NCBI GenBank assembly: GCA_002499545.1
Contig: DAME01000014.1
Span: 21,829-48,880 of the forward strand
Length of the DNA stretch: 27,052 bases
Reading direction: 5' to 3'
Source of the DNA: Euryarchaeota archaeon UBA88
GTDB lineage: Archaea > Thermoplasmatota > Poseidoniia > Poseidoniales > Poseidoniaceae
Below are positions 1 through 7,436 of the stretch, in pieces; the stretch's first letter is position 1; the number at the start of each line of letters is the position of its first letter. Under the pieces are notes generated by a model. That model was given only the letters and a program-made list of their open reading frames with translations, was not told the origin of the DNA and did no database searches. The position numbers and the translations under genes were made by a program.

Positions 1-120
1 ATTATCGGAACCATTGACCAAGGCATGATTAACTCGGTGGTTAATGGTGGGCTTGTTTTCACGCTCATTGGTATGATTCTCATCGGCGTGAAAGCGCATA
101 CGAAGGACCCAGGGTTGTGA
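1..120 (+). CDS. C-terminal end of a T2SF/TadC-like pilus assembly membrane protein (partial)
   Basis: The window opens inside this gene. Frame 1 is open from base 1 to a TGA at 118-120 and gives 39 residues. Most form one hydrophobic segment (NGGLVFTLIGMILIGVKAH) followed by a short polar tail. A membrane segment at the extreme C-terminus, just upstream of another T2SF protein and a secretion ATPase, fits the end of a type II secretion F-domain (TadB/TadC/FlaJ-like) platform protein. Only 4 nt separate it from the next gene, so the two are probably co-transcribed. The family call rests on context and hydrophobicity, because the diagnostic part lies outside the window. Confidence 0.6.
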   Translation: MIGTIDQGMINSVVNGGLVFTLIGMILIGVKAHTKDPGL

Positions 121-124
121 TTTT

Positions 125-856
125 ATGCTCTATGGACTGATTGAAACATTCAACGACAACACGTTGTTGTTGATTCTCAGCGTCGTAGGTGTTGCGTGTG
201 CTGCTGGAGGTATTCCCCCAATGCTTGAACGAAGAAGAAGGCGTTCTATAGAGAACACACTCCCTTCACTTCTCGAGTCACTTTCTGATTCAGTGGGTGC
301 TGGAAGAGGTATTCAAGAAGCCATGAATGAGCAGGCCAAAACGATTCCAGGAGTTCTCGGAAAGTTGCTGAGTGAAACCCTTGAAGAGAGCCACTCCTCG
401 ACCTTCGCTGCTGCACTGTCTTCGTTTTCAGCAAAGACGCGCTCCTCTCAAGTTCAGCGGGCGATGGTTCTCATTGAGACTGCCATTGAACAAGACGCAC
501 CATTGCAAGGCATTCTTTCAGACTTGGCTATGGATTATGAACGTCTGAACGATTTGATGAATCAGCGTGAATCAGAACTCCTCGGCCGTGGTATGCTGAT
601 CGTCATTTTCGTCTCAGTTGGACTTCCCGTTCTCATCGCTTTCATTGTTGGACTGTTTGCTCCAGCAAGCAAAGGGTTCCAAATTGACGATTTCAATCGA
701 ACCTTTTCACTGTTTTTCGGTGCTGCATCTGCAGTTGCTCTTGGTGTATCGGGACGAATGCTTGGTCGATTCAAAGACGCTCTTTGGTGGATGCCTGGGT
801 GGATTGCACTTTCCATGGGCCTTTATTTGGGCGCAGTAATTATGGTTGGTGGATGA
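125..856 (+). CDS. Type II secretion system F-family (TadB/TadC-like) membrane platform protein
   Basis: This 243-residue protein has an N-terminal membrane segment (about 12-32), a basic RRRRR stretch, and a helical cytoplasmic T2SF domain (about 40-150, with LPSLLESLSDSVGAGRGIQEA and later LQGILSDLAMDYERL). Three more hydrophobic segments follow (about 158-180, 195-212, 220-241). This layout is typical of the inner-membrane platform proteins of Tad and archaeal type IV pili. These proteins sit under the growing pilus and are driven by the hexameric ATPase. It lies 4 nt after another probable T2SF gene and 4 nt before the ATPase, so all three form an operon. The order membrane-membrane-ATPase is reversed relative to the usual tadA-tadB-tadC. 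ATG at 125 is the natural start. Confidence 0.85.
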   Translation: MLYGLIETFNDNTLLLILSVVGVACAAGGIPPMLERRRRRSIENTLPSLLESLSDSVGAGRGIQEAMNEQAKTIPGVLGKLLSETLEESHSSTFAAALSSFSAKTRSSQVQRAMVLIETAIEQDAPLQGILSDLAMDYERLNDLMNQRESELLGRGMLIVIFVSVGLPVLIAFIVGLFAPASKGFQIDDFNRTFSLFFGAASAVALGVSGRMLGRFKDALWWMPGWIALSMGLYLGAVIMVGG

Positions 857-859
857 AAA

Positions 860-2128
860 ATGAGTCAAAAAGTTCTAGCTGAATATCAAACGCAAAACCC
901 AGAACAAACCGAAGCATACGGTGTTACTGTGTACACTGAAGCGAACCACCCATCTCCAATTTACCACGTCGACGGTAATGCTGCACCGAACCCTTACGGA
1001 GACCTTTCCGCCTTACTATCGGACGATGCGCTTGAAGAAGTGATGTACAACGGTGGTAATCAATGCGTGAAAGTCGCTCACCGAGATTTTGGAATATGCA
1101 GAACCAACGTATGGATTGATGATGATTCGGGAATTCAAATTTCTAAAAATATTGCAGCCTTCACCAATGTGCCGTTGGGTGATGGTCCGGGCATGGTGCC
1201 AATTTTTGATGGCCGATTGCCTGACGGTTCCCGTGTCAATGGAACCATCCCTCCAGTCTCTCCAGATGGCCCAACGCTCACTATCCGTAAATTCCGTGAA
1301 GACCCACTCACGATGATTGACCTCGTCAAGTTTGGAACCGTGAATTCTCGGCTTGCAGCAATGATGTGGATGTGGATTGAAGGTCTCGATAGCCGTCCTG
1401 CGAATTTTGTTATTGCAGGAGGGACAGGTTCCGGTAAGACAACCACACTCAATTGCCTCGGCATGTTCATCCCCTGGCATCGCAGACTTCTCACCGTTGA
1501 AGACACGGCAGAATTGCAGGTCTACCACGACCACTGGCTGCGAATGGAGACTCGACGGGAACGCCCTGACGGTACTCCAGAAGTCGACATGAACGACTGC
1601 CTCAAATCCAGTCTCCGCATGCGCCCAGACCGTATCATTGTTGGAGAAGTTCGAGGTCCAGAGGCCGCAACGCTTCTCACGGCTATGAACACCGGTCACG
1701 ACGGCTCATTCGGTTCACTGCACGCTAATACTGCTCAAGAAACAGTAACTCGAATGATCAACCCGCCAATGAGCGTTCCTCCCATTATGTTGAGCGGTCT
1801 TGACCTCATCATTATTCAGGCTCGTCTTCACGTGAACGGCAAAACCGCCCGTAAGATTACCGAAGTAGCGGAAATTGCTGGAATGGAAGGTGACAAACCC
1901 CGCTTGAACATCATCTGGAAGTACAACGCTAGCACTGACCGTATCGAAGAAACGGGAATCCCTTCCAAATTAAGAGAAATCATTTGCACTGCTGCGGGGG
2001 TTACTCCGGATGTCTTTGAGCAACACGTCGCTCAACGGCAAGCCATCATCAAAGATTTAGTCAACCGTGACATTAACGACATTAACACGGTGACGCAGGT
2101 AATCCAGAACTTCTACGCTAGCCGTTGA
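860..2128 (+). CDS. Type II/IV secretion ATPase (TadA/CpaF/FlaI-like) for pilus assembly
   Basis: The 422-residue product is a PilT/VirB11-superfamily hexameric ATPase that would power assembly of a Tad-like or type IV pilus. An N-terminal domain (about 1-175, including the LTIRKFREDPLT segment that precedes the nucleotide domain in CpaF/TadA proteins) leads to Walker A GGTGSGKTT around residue 187-195 (K193). The Asp-box region is TVEDTAEL, Walker B is RPDRIIVGEVRGPEA (E263), and the His box is GSFGSLHANT (H288). A GGTGGA Shine-Dalgarno lies about 8 nt before ATG 860, overlapping the end of the upstream T2SF gene. Length matches the family. Clustering with TadA/CpaF rather than archaellum FlaI is suggested by the two T2SF neighbours and the absence of other fla genes. 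No pilin gene is adjacent, but one lies at 6939. Confidence 0.92.
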   Translation: MSQKVLAEYQTQNPEQTEAYGVTVYTEANHPSPIYHVDGNAAPNPYGDLSALLSDDALEEVMYNGGNQCVKVAHRDFGICRTNVWIDDDSGIQISKNIAAFTNVPLGDGPGMVPIFDGRLPDGSRVNGTIPPVSPDGPTLTIRKFREDPLTMIDLVKFGTVNSRLAAMMWMWIEGLDSRPANFVIAGGTGSGKTTTLNCLGMFIPWHRRLLTVEDTAELQVYHDHWLRMETRRERPDGTPEVDMNDCLKSSLRMRPDRIIVGEVRGPEAATLLTAMNTGHDGSFGSLHANTAQETVTRMINPPMSVPPIMLSGLDLIIIQARLHVNGKTARKITEVAEIAGMEGDKPRLNIIWKYNASTDRIEETGIPSKLREIICTAAGVTPDVFEQHVAQRQAIIKDLVNRDINDINTVTQVIQNFYASR

Positions 2129-2130
2129 GG

Positions 2131-3912
2131 TTAGCCTCGGAGCCGCGCAAGCAAATCATCGATTTGGTCGATTTTACTGCGCGCTGCGGTCAAGTTATCG
2201 GCGGCATCACTCACCGATTCAGCGATTTCGGTTTCCTCATCGACAATGGAATCAGATTGTGGCTTGAATGCTTGTGCCAGTGCTTTGAGCTCGGTCACGA
2301 TTGCGTCAACTTGTGTGTCAGAAATCATGATTCCAGGTGCTATGCGCGGGATTTCAGAAGGTGAGATAAATCCGAGTTCAGCACCGATAATACCCGCACA
2401 TGCTAACACTCTGGGTCGTAAGTCGGCTGTGTTAACTTCGTAGCCCCTGGTCTCAAGGAATCGAATCACTAAGGCTTGCTGTGGTTGTGAGAACGTCCCT
2501 TCGCTTGATTCAAGAACGGTCTCGACCAGTTCTTCGAATGCGGCAATGTTTCGCTCGAGTCGGTCGACCGTCTTCCGCTCACTATCAGTGAGGTGAACCG
2601 CACCGTGTTGAAGGACGCGCAGGATACGGTTACGACGAGCGATAGAAGGGTCTTGGAGGGCCTCTGCTTGATGTATTTCGATATGGAGGTCAAACAGTGC
2701 ATGGAGTCTTCCTGAAATACTTGGAATCTTCAAATCAAGTCCCATTTCATGACCGATTTGTTCAAACGCCATTCGGGCACGAACCAAATCTCCATCCGAT
2801 GCTGCCAATGTGTTGTTGAGTTGATCTCGTAATCCGTCTCTTGAAACTTCGAAGACTCGCAAGGCTTCTCGCTCTCTCCAAGAATTTGGAAGAGCGAACA
2901 GTGCGTCTTTTTCTGACTGCGAACGGAATTCAAGTTCCATCAGCGTGCTTCGGATTGAGTCACGTACAGCGTCGACCTCTACTGAGAAACCGTGGCCGGA
3001 AAGACTTCCAATGAATGCCTCAAGGTCGTCCGAATCACTTGTCGAACTCACCGCTAAGAAATCCCTTCCTGCGGCTTCAATTTCAGGTGCTCGTGCTTGA
3101 AGTTCGATTAATGCAGCCTCGACTTCGAGACTGTGTTCCTGTTGTTCAGGGATTTGTGCACTTTGGACCATGACTGGATGTTCCTCTTCTTCCTTGTTTT
3201 GTCCCGCACGAAGTGCATCATCAATGGAAGTTGCTAACGGAGCTCTGGATATTTCAAATCCATCTTGGGCTAATTCTGTTCGCATTTCCGTCTCTTCTTC
3301 AAAGGTCCATCCCTCTGGGTGGTTGGAAACGAAAGATTCAACCGCTTCTCTGACGACTTCTTCTTCTTGCGTGTGCTCTTCAACTTGCACTGTTGAATCA
3401 ATGGATTCCTCACTTGGTGATGGGATTGCAATGCTTGAACCAGAAGTTCGAGGTCGGCGAAGGCTCTTTTTCACTTTACCCCAGCCACCTTGCTGGTAGG
3501 CTAGTACTCCTGCTACCCGCACCAACAGCGCCTGCTTTGTACCTGAAAGTGGAAGTTCCAAGATTTTACACAGTTCGTGCAGTTGATCTCTGCTCATTGA
3601 ATCAAGAGATTCAGGGACCATTTGCTTTTGATCGTGGTTGAGGTGGAGGTACAATCGCTGTCGACGGGCTCGAATGGAACCAGATTTTTTCACTCCAAAC
3701 ACGCCGAGAATTTCGCCCATCTCTGCATTCATGAGGTTCTTGATGCCTTCAGGAGAAAGGTCCCATTCATCGAGAATTAAGTGCCGAATTAAACGAGCCC
3801 GAAGCACTTCGACAGAACCGTTTTTTGGTAATTGATAGGTGACAGCCAACTCCTTGAGTCCATCAAATCTCGCTTGATAGAGTTCAGTCAAAAGTTCGCC
3901 TTTGTCCGTCAC
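2131..3912 (-). CDS. Hypothetical protein with three SAP-like motifs, an acidic linker and a helical C-terminal region
   Basis: I do not recognise the whole protein. From the chosen GTG start it is 593 residues. The N-terminal 140 residues hold three SAP-like helix-extended-helix units (about 17-47, 54-92, 101-138). The third, LHELCKILELPLSGTKQALLVRV, is the clearest. SAP motifs usually bind DNA, sometimes RNA. A basic patch (KVKKSLRRPR, about 146-155) follows, then a long Glu/Asp-rich, probably disordered linker (about 165-300), then mainly helical sequence to the end (KIDQIDDLLARLRG). The start is GTG 3912 because AGGTGAG lies about 5 nt upstream and a TATA-like element lies about 38 nt upstream; the upstream TTG at 3942 is less likely. 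It converges with the pilus ATPase, with 2 nt between stop codons. A chromatin or DNA-organising role is inference only. Confidence 0.75.
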   Translation of the reverse strand: MTDKGELLTELYQARFDGLKELAVTYQLPKNGSVEVLRARLIRHLILDEWDLSPEGIKNLMNAEMGEILGVFGVKKSGSIRARRQRLYLHLNHDQKQMVPESLDSMSRDQLHELCKILELPLSGTKQALLVRVAGVLAYQQGGWGKVKKSLRRPRTSGSSIAIPSPSEESIDSTVQVEEHTQEEEVVREAVESFVSNHPEGWTFEEETEMRTELAQDGFEISRAPLATSIDDALRAGQNKEEEEHPVMVQSAQIPEQQEHSLEVEAALIELQARAPEIEAAGRDFLAVSSTSDSDDLEAFIGSLSGHGFSVEVDAVRDSIRSTLMELEFRSQSEKDALFALPNSWREREALRVFEVSRDGLRDQLNNTLAASDGDLVRARMAFEQIGHEMGLDLKIPSISGRLHALFDLHIEIHQAEALQDPSIARRNRILRVLQHGAVHLTDSERKTVDRLERNIAAFEELVETVLESSEGTFSQPQQALVIRFLETRGYEVNTADLRPRVLACAGIIGAELGFISPSEIPRIAPGIMISDTQVDAIVTELKALAQAFKPQSDSIVDEETEIAESVSDAADNLTAARSKIDQIDDLLARLRG

Positions 3913-3946
3913 TGGCTCACCTACCGTTGACTTTCGGTTCAAAGGG

Positions 3947-3953
3947 GTATATG
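3947..3953 (-). promoter_or_regulatory. TATA-like element for the SAP-motif gene
   Basis: On the minus strand the sequence CATATAC is centred about 38 nt upstream of the GTG at 3912. An archaeal start site about 25 nt downstream would leave a leader of roughly 13 nt, just enough to contain the AGGTGAG Shine-Dalgarno. The spacing is consistent with a TBP site, but no BRE was resolved. Confidence 0.35.
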
Positions 3954-4053
3954 TGTCTTCGCTGTGATACGATGCCCGAAAGGTCAGTTATGGGACTTTT
4001 TTTCTGCTCCCATTGTGTGAAATTAACTTGAATTAGCCAATGGTTTCAAGAAT

Positions 4054-4662
4054 ATGAAGTGTGTAATAGGGTCGATGGCGAGGTCCCTCAAGAGTGCGAA
4101 AAGTGGTTTGAAGGAGGCTCGGTTTCTCGCTGAATCTCTTCAAGAACTTGTTCAAACCGATATCAAGCGTCAGTTATCAGGATTTAATGAATCATTGTTC
4201 TCCCGAATTAATGAGGCAGAGGGTGCAATTTTGGACGCTACGAAGGGAAAGTTAGCTATTGTCGCTGGTATCGGTGTAATGCGTAAAGATATCGAGCGAG
4301 CCCATCGTCGATTCACTCGCAGTAACAACGTCGAGGAATTGCGAACCGCTTTGCAAGAAATAGCAGGACGACTCCTTCGTTTGCGCAAAGCCAATGACAA
4401 CCTCATCCAATCACTGCATGCTATTATTCACCCGACCCTCACCGCAGTCGAAGTTGTCGAGAAATTCGCATCAGATTTGCAACGCTCGGCAGGTGCTTGG
4501 GAACGTAACGGGCGTGATATTGATGAAGCCGTATTGGAACTGTGTGATTTCAACGAGCCAGCAGAAATTGGAGAATTTGAACAGTATATTGTCAAGCAAG
4601 GCTACAGCGCCTTGTTCGATGAGGCAACGCTTCATTCTTCTTCTGAAGAAGAAGATGCTTGA
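4054..4662 (+). CDS. Hypothetical mostly helical protein with an SSSEEE acidic tail
   Basis: This 202-residue protein is not recognised. It reads as nearly all alpha-helix, with heptad-like stretches (about 15-60 and 85-150, e.g. LQEIAGRLLRLRKANDNLIQSLHA) and a helix-breaking segment around 160-175. It has no membrane segment or signal peptide and ends in HSSSEEEDA. An internal ATG at 4075 (MARSLKSAKSG) is an equally plausible start, since neither has a strong Shine-Dalgarno. It is divergent from the SAP-motif gene. Its last 31 nt overlap the convergent HemC-like gene, and the overlap encodes Ser-Glu tails on both strands. Helical bundle and partner-protein roles are inference. Confidence 0.7.
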   Translation: MKCVIGSMARSLKSAKSGLKEARFLAESLQELVQTDIKRQLSGFNESLFSRINEAEGAILDATKGKLAIVAGIGVMRKDIERAHRRFTRSNNVEELRTALQEIAGRLLRLRKANDNLIQSLHAIIHPTLTAVEVVEKFASDLQRSAGAWERNGRDIDEAVLELCDFNEPAEIGEFEQYIVKQGYSALFDEATLHSSSEEEDA

Positions 4663-5801
4663 TTCGAATGCAGGTCGAGGAGCGCAGGTCGAGCATCACT
4701 GAATTCATCAGGAAGGCCTGGATATCGTCGAGGAATAGCCTCATGCGGCGCCTGCATTGTTTCAAGAAGAACTTCAAATTCCTTGAGAACATTGACCATT
4801 CCCATGTGGCTTTGTTCAATGGTACACACTCGTTCCACACTTGCAGTGACCGTTCCATGATAATTGACGGTCTCGACTTTCATCTCGAGACGAGGGGTTG
4901 TAGGAATTCCCTTTTTTGGGGATGATCGTTCCCACTTGGCCTTGCCAGTTTTGCCTCGAGCCATTGAGTCGTCCAACAACGTCTCGTTGGTGAAGTCGTC
5001 GTTTGATCGCTGGGCTTCTTTGAGGATTGTTTTGAACTTCCGTTGTTCGACAAGAATGCCCGTTACCGAGCGCAAATCTTCTCGAATTGAGTCGAGTAAG
5101 GCTGCTTCAATACGGTGTGACAATGATGCACCGTGATCGACAAATCCTTCGACAGTAACCTTTGGAAATCCATCGCGAGCCACCAACAAGGTGAATCCAT
5201 GAAGAGGAGGAGGAACGAAATGCGTTCGTTCTGGGTTCTCTCTTTGAAGTCCAAGGGTGTGTCTGCGGGCTTTGAATTTGAGAGCCGCGTGTTCACCTCT
5301 CGAAACGATATACCCTTCCAAAAGCCCCTCTTGTCGGCACTCTTCAATCCAGTGAATGCGATCATCTTCATCCATGGCGATGAACAGCGGCTCCTTGCCA
5401 ATCGAGGTGGCGAATTCCAACGACGTTACGATGTTCAAATCCGAACGCAACCTTCGCATTTGACGTCGAAGCAGTTCATTGTCGCATACTACGATGGCTT
5501 TGGAGACGAGATATTCTGGTTTGTCATCAGAAACCAAGACCCATGTTGGTTCCCTTCGTGGAAGTATTCCGATGATTGAAAGTCCATCGACGTTGTAATT
5601 TCGCCAGTCGTGCGCACTCATTGCAAGGAAGTCGGCCGTACCATCTCTGAGGGTTTCGACTGCGGTTTCCATGTGCGGTATCTGGCGAAGAAGGAAGTCG
5701 AATTCGTGGCGATTTTGCTCAATGGTTCGCTCTATTTGGAGCCGCACTCCATCGTTTTTTGAGGCAGTAGTCAAGACTTCGAGTCGAACTCTGTCTGTCA
5801 T
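4632..5801 (-). CDS. Divergent porphobilinogen deaminase (HemC)-like protein lacking the cofactor cysteine
   Basis: The 389-residue product resembles hydroxymethylbilane synthase in its first 210 residues. Matches in order are LRDGTADFLAMSAHD (about 51-65, compare the family's ALLDGRADIAVHSLKD), GLSIIGILPRREP (73-85, compare GLTIAAILPREDP), and LLRRQMRRLRSDLNI (110-124, compare SLRRQAQLLRPDLEI). The catalytic Asp of the HSxKD motif appears kept (D65), as do the Arg pair of LRRQ. The region expected to hold the dipyrromethane-binding Cys (family GGCQVPIG) reads around 225-255 with no cysteine. An extra C-terminal 130 residues ends in SSSSEEE. ATG 5801 is chosen over 5867 because GAGGTGA lies 6 nt upstream. 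Loss of the cofactor Cys makes classical HMBS activity unlikely, so a repurposed fold is my inference. Confidence 0.6.
   Translation of the reverse strand: MTDRVRLEVLTTASKNDGVRLQIERTIEQNRHEFDFLLRQIPHMETAVETLRDGTADFLAMSAHDWRNYNVDGLSIIGILPRREPTWVLVSDDKPEYLVSKAIVVCDNELLRRQMRRLRSDLNIVTSLEFATSIGKEPLFIAMDEDDRIHWIEECRQEGLLEGYIVSRGEHAALKFKARRHTLGLQRENPERTHFVPPPLHGFTLLVARDGFPKVTVEGFVDHGASLSHRIEAALLDSIREDLRSVTGILVEQRKFKTILKEAQRSNDDFTNETLLDDSMARGKTGKAKWERSSPKKGIPTTPRLEMKVETVNYHGTVTASVERVCTIEQSHMGMVNVLKEFEVLLETMQAPHEAIPRRYPGLPDEFSDARPALLDLHSNQASSSSEEE
4635..4653. repeat. 19-bp palindrome encoding Ser/Glu tails of two convergent genes
   Basis: Two perfect 9-nt arms (TTCTTCTTC and GAAGAAGAA) flank a single T at 4644. 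The palindrome lies inside the 31-nt overlap of two convergent genes. Read on the plus strand it gives part of SSSEEE; read on the minus strand it gives part of SSSSEEE. A transcript from either strand could form a hairpin here at the very end of the coding region. Confidence 0.95.
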
Positions 5802-5882
5802 CAAATCACCTCGGCGAGGATGGCTCCTCACAATGCAAGGGCGGAGACTACCGGTTAAGAAGGGCACCCTTGTACGAGGTGT

Positions 5883-6866
5883 GTGGCGAGTGGAAAATTA
5901 GAGGCCAGCGACCGCCTCGAAACCATGCGTATGCTGGTTGATGCTGAATTGGAGGCGTTAATTGAGGCTGAGGTTAACAGCGGCTCAGGGCCGGTTGCAG
6001 AATTATGCGGCTCGGTTTTACTTGCAGGCGGTAAGAGACTTCGTCCATTGTTGATTCTTCTCGCTTACGAAATAGCGGGTGGCGAGGACGTTGAAGAAAT
6101 AATGCCGCTGGCATTGGCGTTTGAACTCATTCACACCGCAACGTTGGTTCACGACGATATCAACGATGAAGCATCACACCGGCGAGGTGTCGAAACCATT
6201 CATCATCGCCAAGGGATTCCAAAAGCAGTCATTGCAGGTGACTGGTTGTTCGTTCAAGGTTTTGGTCTTGGAGGGATTTACCAAGAGCATATCGTGCGGA
6301 TAATGGCGAAATGTTGCGCCGATATCGCAGTTTCAGAATTTGAGCAACTCGACCATGTTCTGAACCTCACCACTTCGCCAGAAGACTACCTCAGCATCGT
6401 TCGTGGTAAAACAGCTGGTCCGTTTTCATCGGGTTGCCATGCAGCGGGCCTTGTTGCAGGTTTGTCCGAAGAACGGGCTTCGTCGCTGAAGCGGTTCGGT
6501 ATGGAATTGGGCATTGCATTCCAGTTGGTCGATGATTTACTCGATTTGCGAGGTGATGAGCGAATGGGTAAACCACGTGGTGCTGACGTACTGGAAGGGA
6601 AAATGACGCTTCCACTCATCCACGCACTCACCCTTTCTCATGGAAAAGAGCGGACTCGGTTAGCGCATCTCATCGAACATTTCCAAGACAATGATTTCGA
6701 TGAATTGATGAAGTTACTGAACCATTCAGAAAGCCTCCACTATGCTGAGATTTTGGTTCGGAACCATCTTGAACGGGCCATCGCTGAACTCAATACCTTT
6801 CCACAAAGCGAGGCTAAAGAATTGATGCTTCATGTCACGCAGTATGTCATGAACCGCCACGCTTGA
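5883..6866 (+). CDS. Polyprenyl (possibly geranylgeranyl or longer) diphosphate synthase
   Basis: A trans-isoprenyl diphosphate synthase that adds isopentenyl diphosphate to an allylic primer, supplying chains for archaeal lipids or quinones. Seen are GGKRLRPLL near the N-terminus, the first Asp-rich motif DDIND (D91-D95) followed by RRG, and the second motif DDLLD (D217-D221) after GIAFQLV. The residue five positions before the first motif is Ala (A86, in LIHTATLVHDD). Bulky residues there limit product length in archaeal GGPP synthases, and the LIHTAT context is common in long-chain enzymes, so products longer than C20 are possible. Length of 327 residues is normal. The GTG at 5883 has GAGGT only about 2 nt upstream, so the in-frame ATG at 5925 remains an alternative. 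It is divergent from the HemC-like gene. Confidence 0.9.
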   Translation: MASGKLEASDRLETMRMLVDAELEALIEAEVNSGSGPVAELCGSVLLAGGKRLRPLLILLAYEIAGGEDVEEIMPLALAFELIHTATLVHDDINDEASHRRGVETIHHRQGIPKAVIAGDWLFVQGFGLGGIYQEHIVRIMAKCCADIAVSEFEQLDHVLNLTTSPEDYLSIVRGKTAGPFSSGCHAAGLVAGLSEERASSLKRFGMELGIAFQLVDDLLDLRGDERMGKPRGADVLEGKMTLPLIHALTLSHGKERTRLAHLIEHFQDNDFDELMKLLNHSESLHYAEILVRNHLERAIAELNTFPQSEAKELMLHVTQYVMNRHA

Positions 6867-6938
6867 TTTGTCCGCTATTGCCAGAATCATTGTCAAATTG
6901 AACGGTTGTTTCAAGTCCTATCGGTGCTACGTGGCACC

Positions 6939-7436
6939 ATGCGCAACCTTCGCCGGTCGTCCAACAACGAGGCGGTGAGTCCCGTTATTGCGACCGTATT
7001 GTTGCTCGCCATCACCGTTATGCTTTCGAGCATGGTCTTCGTATTGATGCAAGGAGCGCTCACTACCACTGAGAAACCTGCAGCCCAAGCAACCGTCAGC
7101 GTTCGAGGTTTATCCAACGGATTTCACGTTATTCGAATGACAACGCTTGATCAAACCATTGACCCTGCTAAGATTCAGTACGATCTTTCACCCGATTCAT
7201 CACTGGATGGCGACCCTATTCGGGGTAAGGTAAGCGATTCAGACGTGTACGGACTCATCGGTTCAAACGTCTCATTCCACGACCGAGATGCGGGGTATTC
7301 TGTTAGCCAAGGTGATTATTTCGTCATTGATTCAACCACCGTCGGTTCCGATAGCGGGACCTGGCGATTCAAATTGGTCGATTTGAGTACGAATTCTGTC
7401 ATGGTCGATATCATTCTTCCGCCAATTGAAACTTAG
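6939..7436 (+). CDS. Archaeal type IV pilin-like protein
   Basis: The 165-residue protein begins with a short hydrophilic, Arg-rich leader (MRNLRRSSNNE), then AVSPVIATVLLLAITVMLSS, the typical archaeal pilin N-terminus (class III signal, DUF1628/PilA-type). Prepilin peptidase would be expected to cut just before the AVSPVIA segment, leaving the hydrophobic helix to form the filament core. The rest (about 45-165) is a Ser/Thr/Asp-rich, beta-rich head with no cysteines. ATG 6939 is chosen because the leader then has the right length; the TTG at 6906 adds residues before a normal leader. It ends exactly where the convergent moaA stop begins. It may be a substrate of the pilus machinery at 1-2128; that link is inference. 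Confidence 0.85.
   Translation: MRNLRRSSNNEAVSPVIATVLLLAITVMLSSMVFVLMQGALTTTEKPAAQATVSVRGLSNGFHVIRMTTLDQTIDPAKIQYDLSPDSSLDGDPIRGKVSDSDVYGLIGSNVSFHDRDAGYSVSQGDYFVIDSTTVGSDSGTWRFKLVDLSTNSVMVDIILPPIET

Noticed and set aside
1016..1699. A 227-residue minus-strand ORF inside the pilus ATPase
   Set aside because: It lies wholly opposite an ATPase with intact Walker and His-box motifs and shows no recognisable domain, so it is an antisense shadow.
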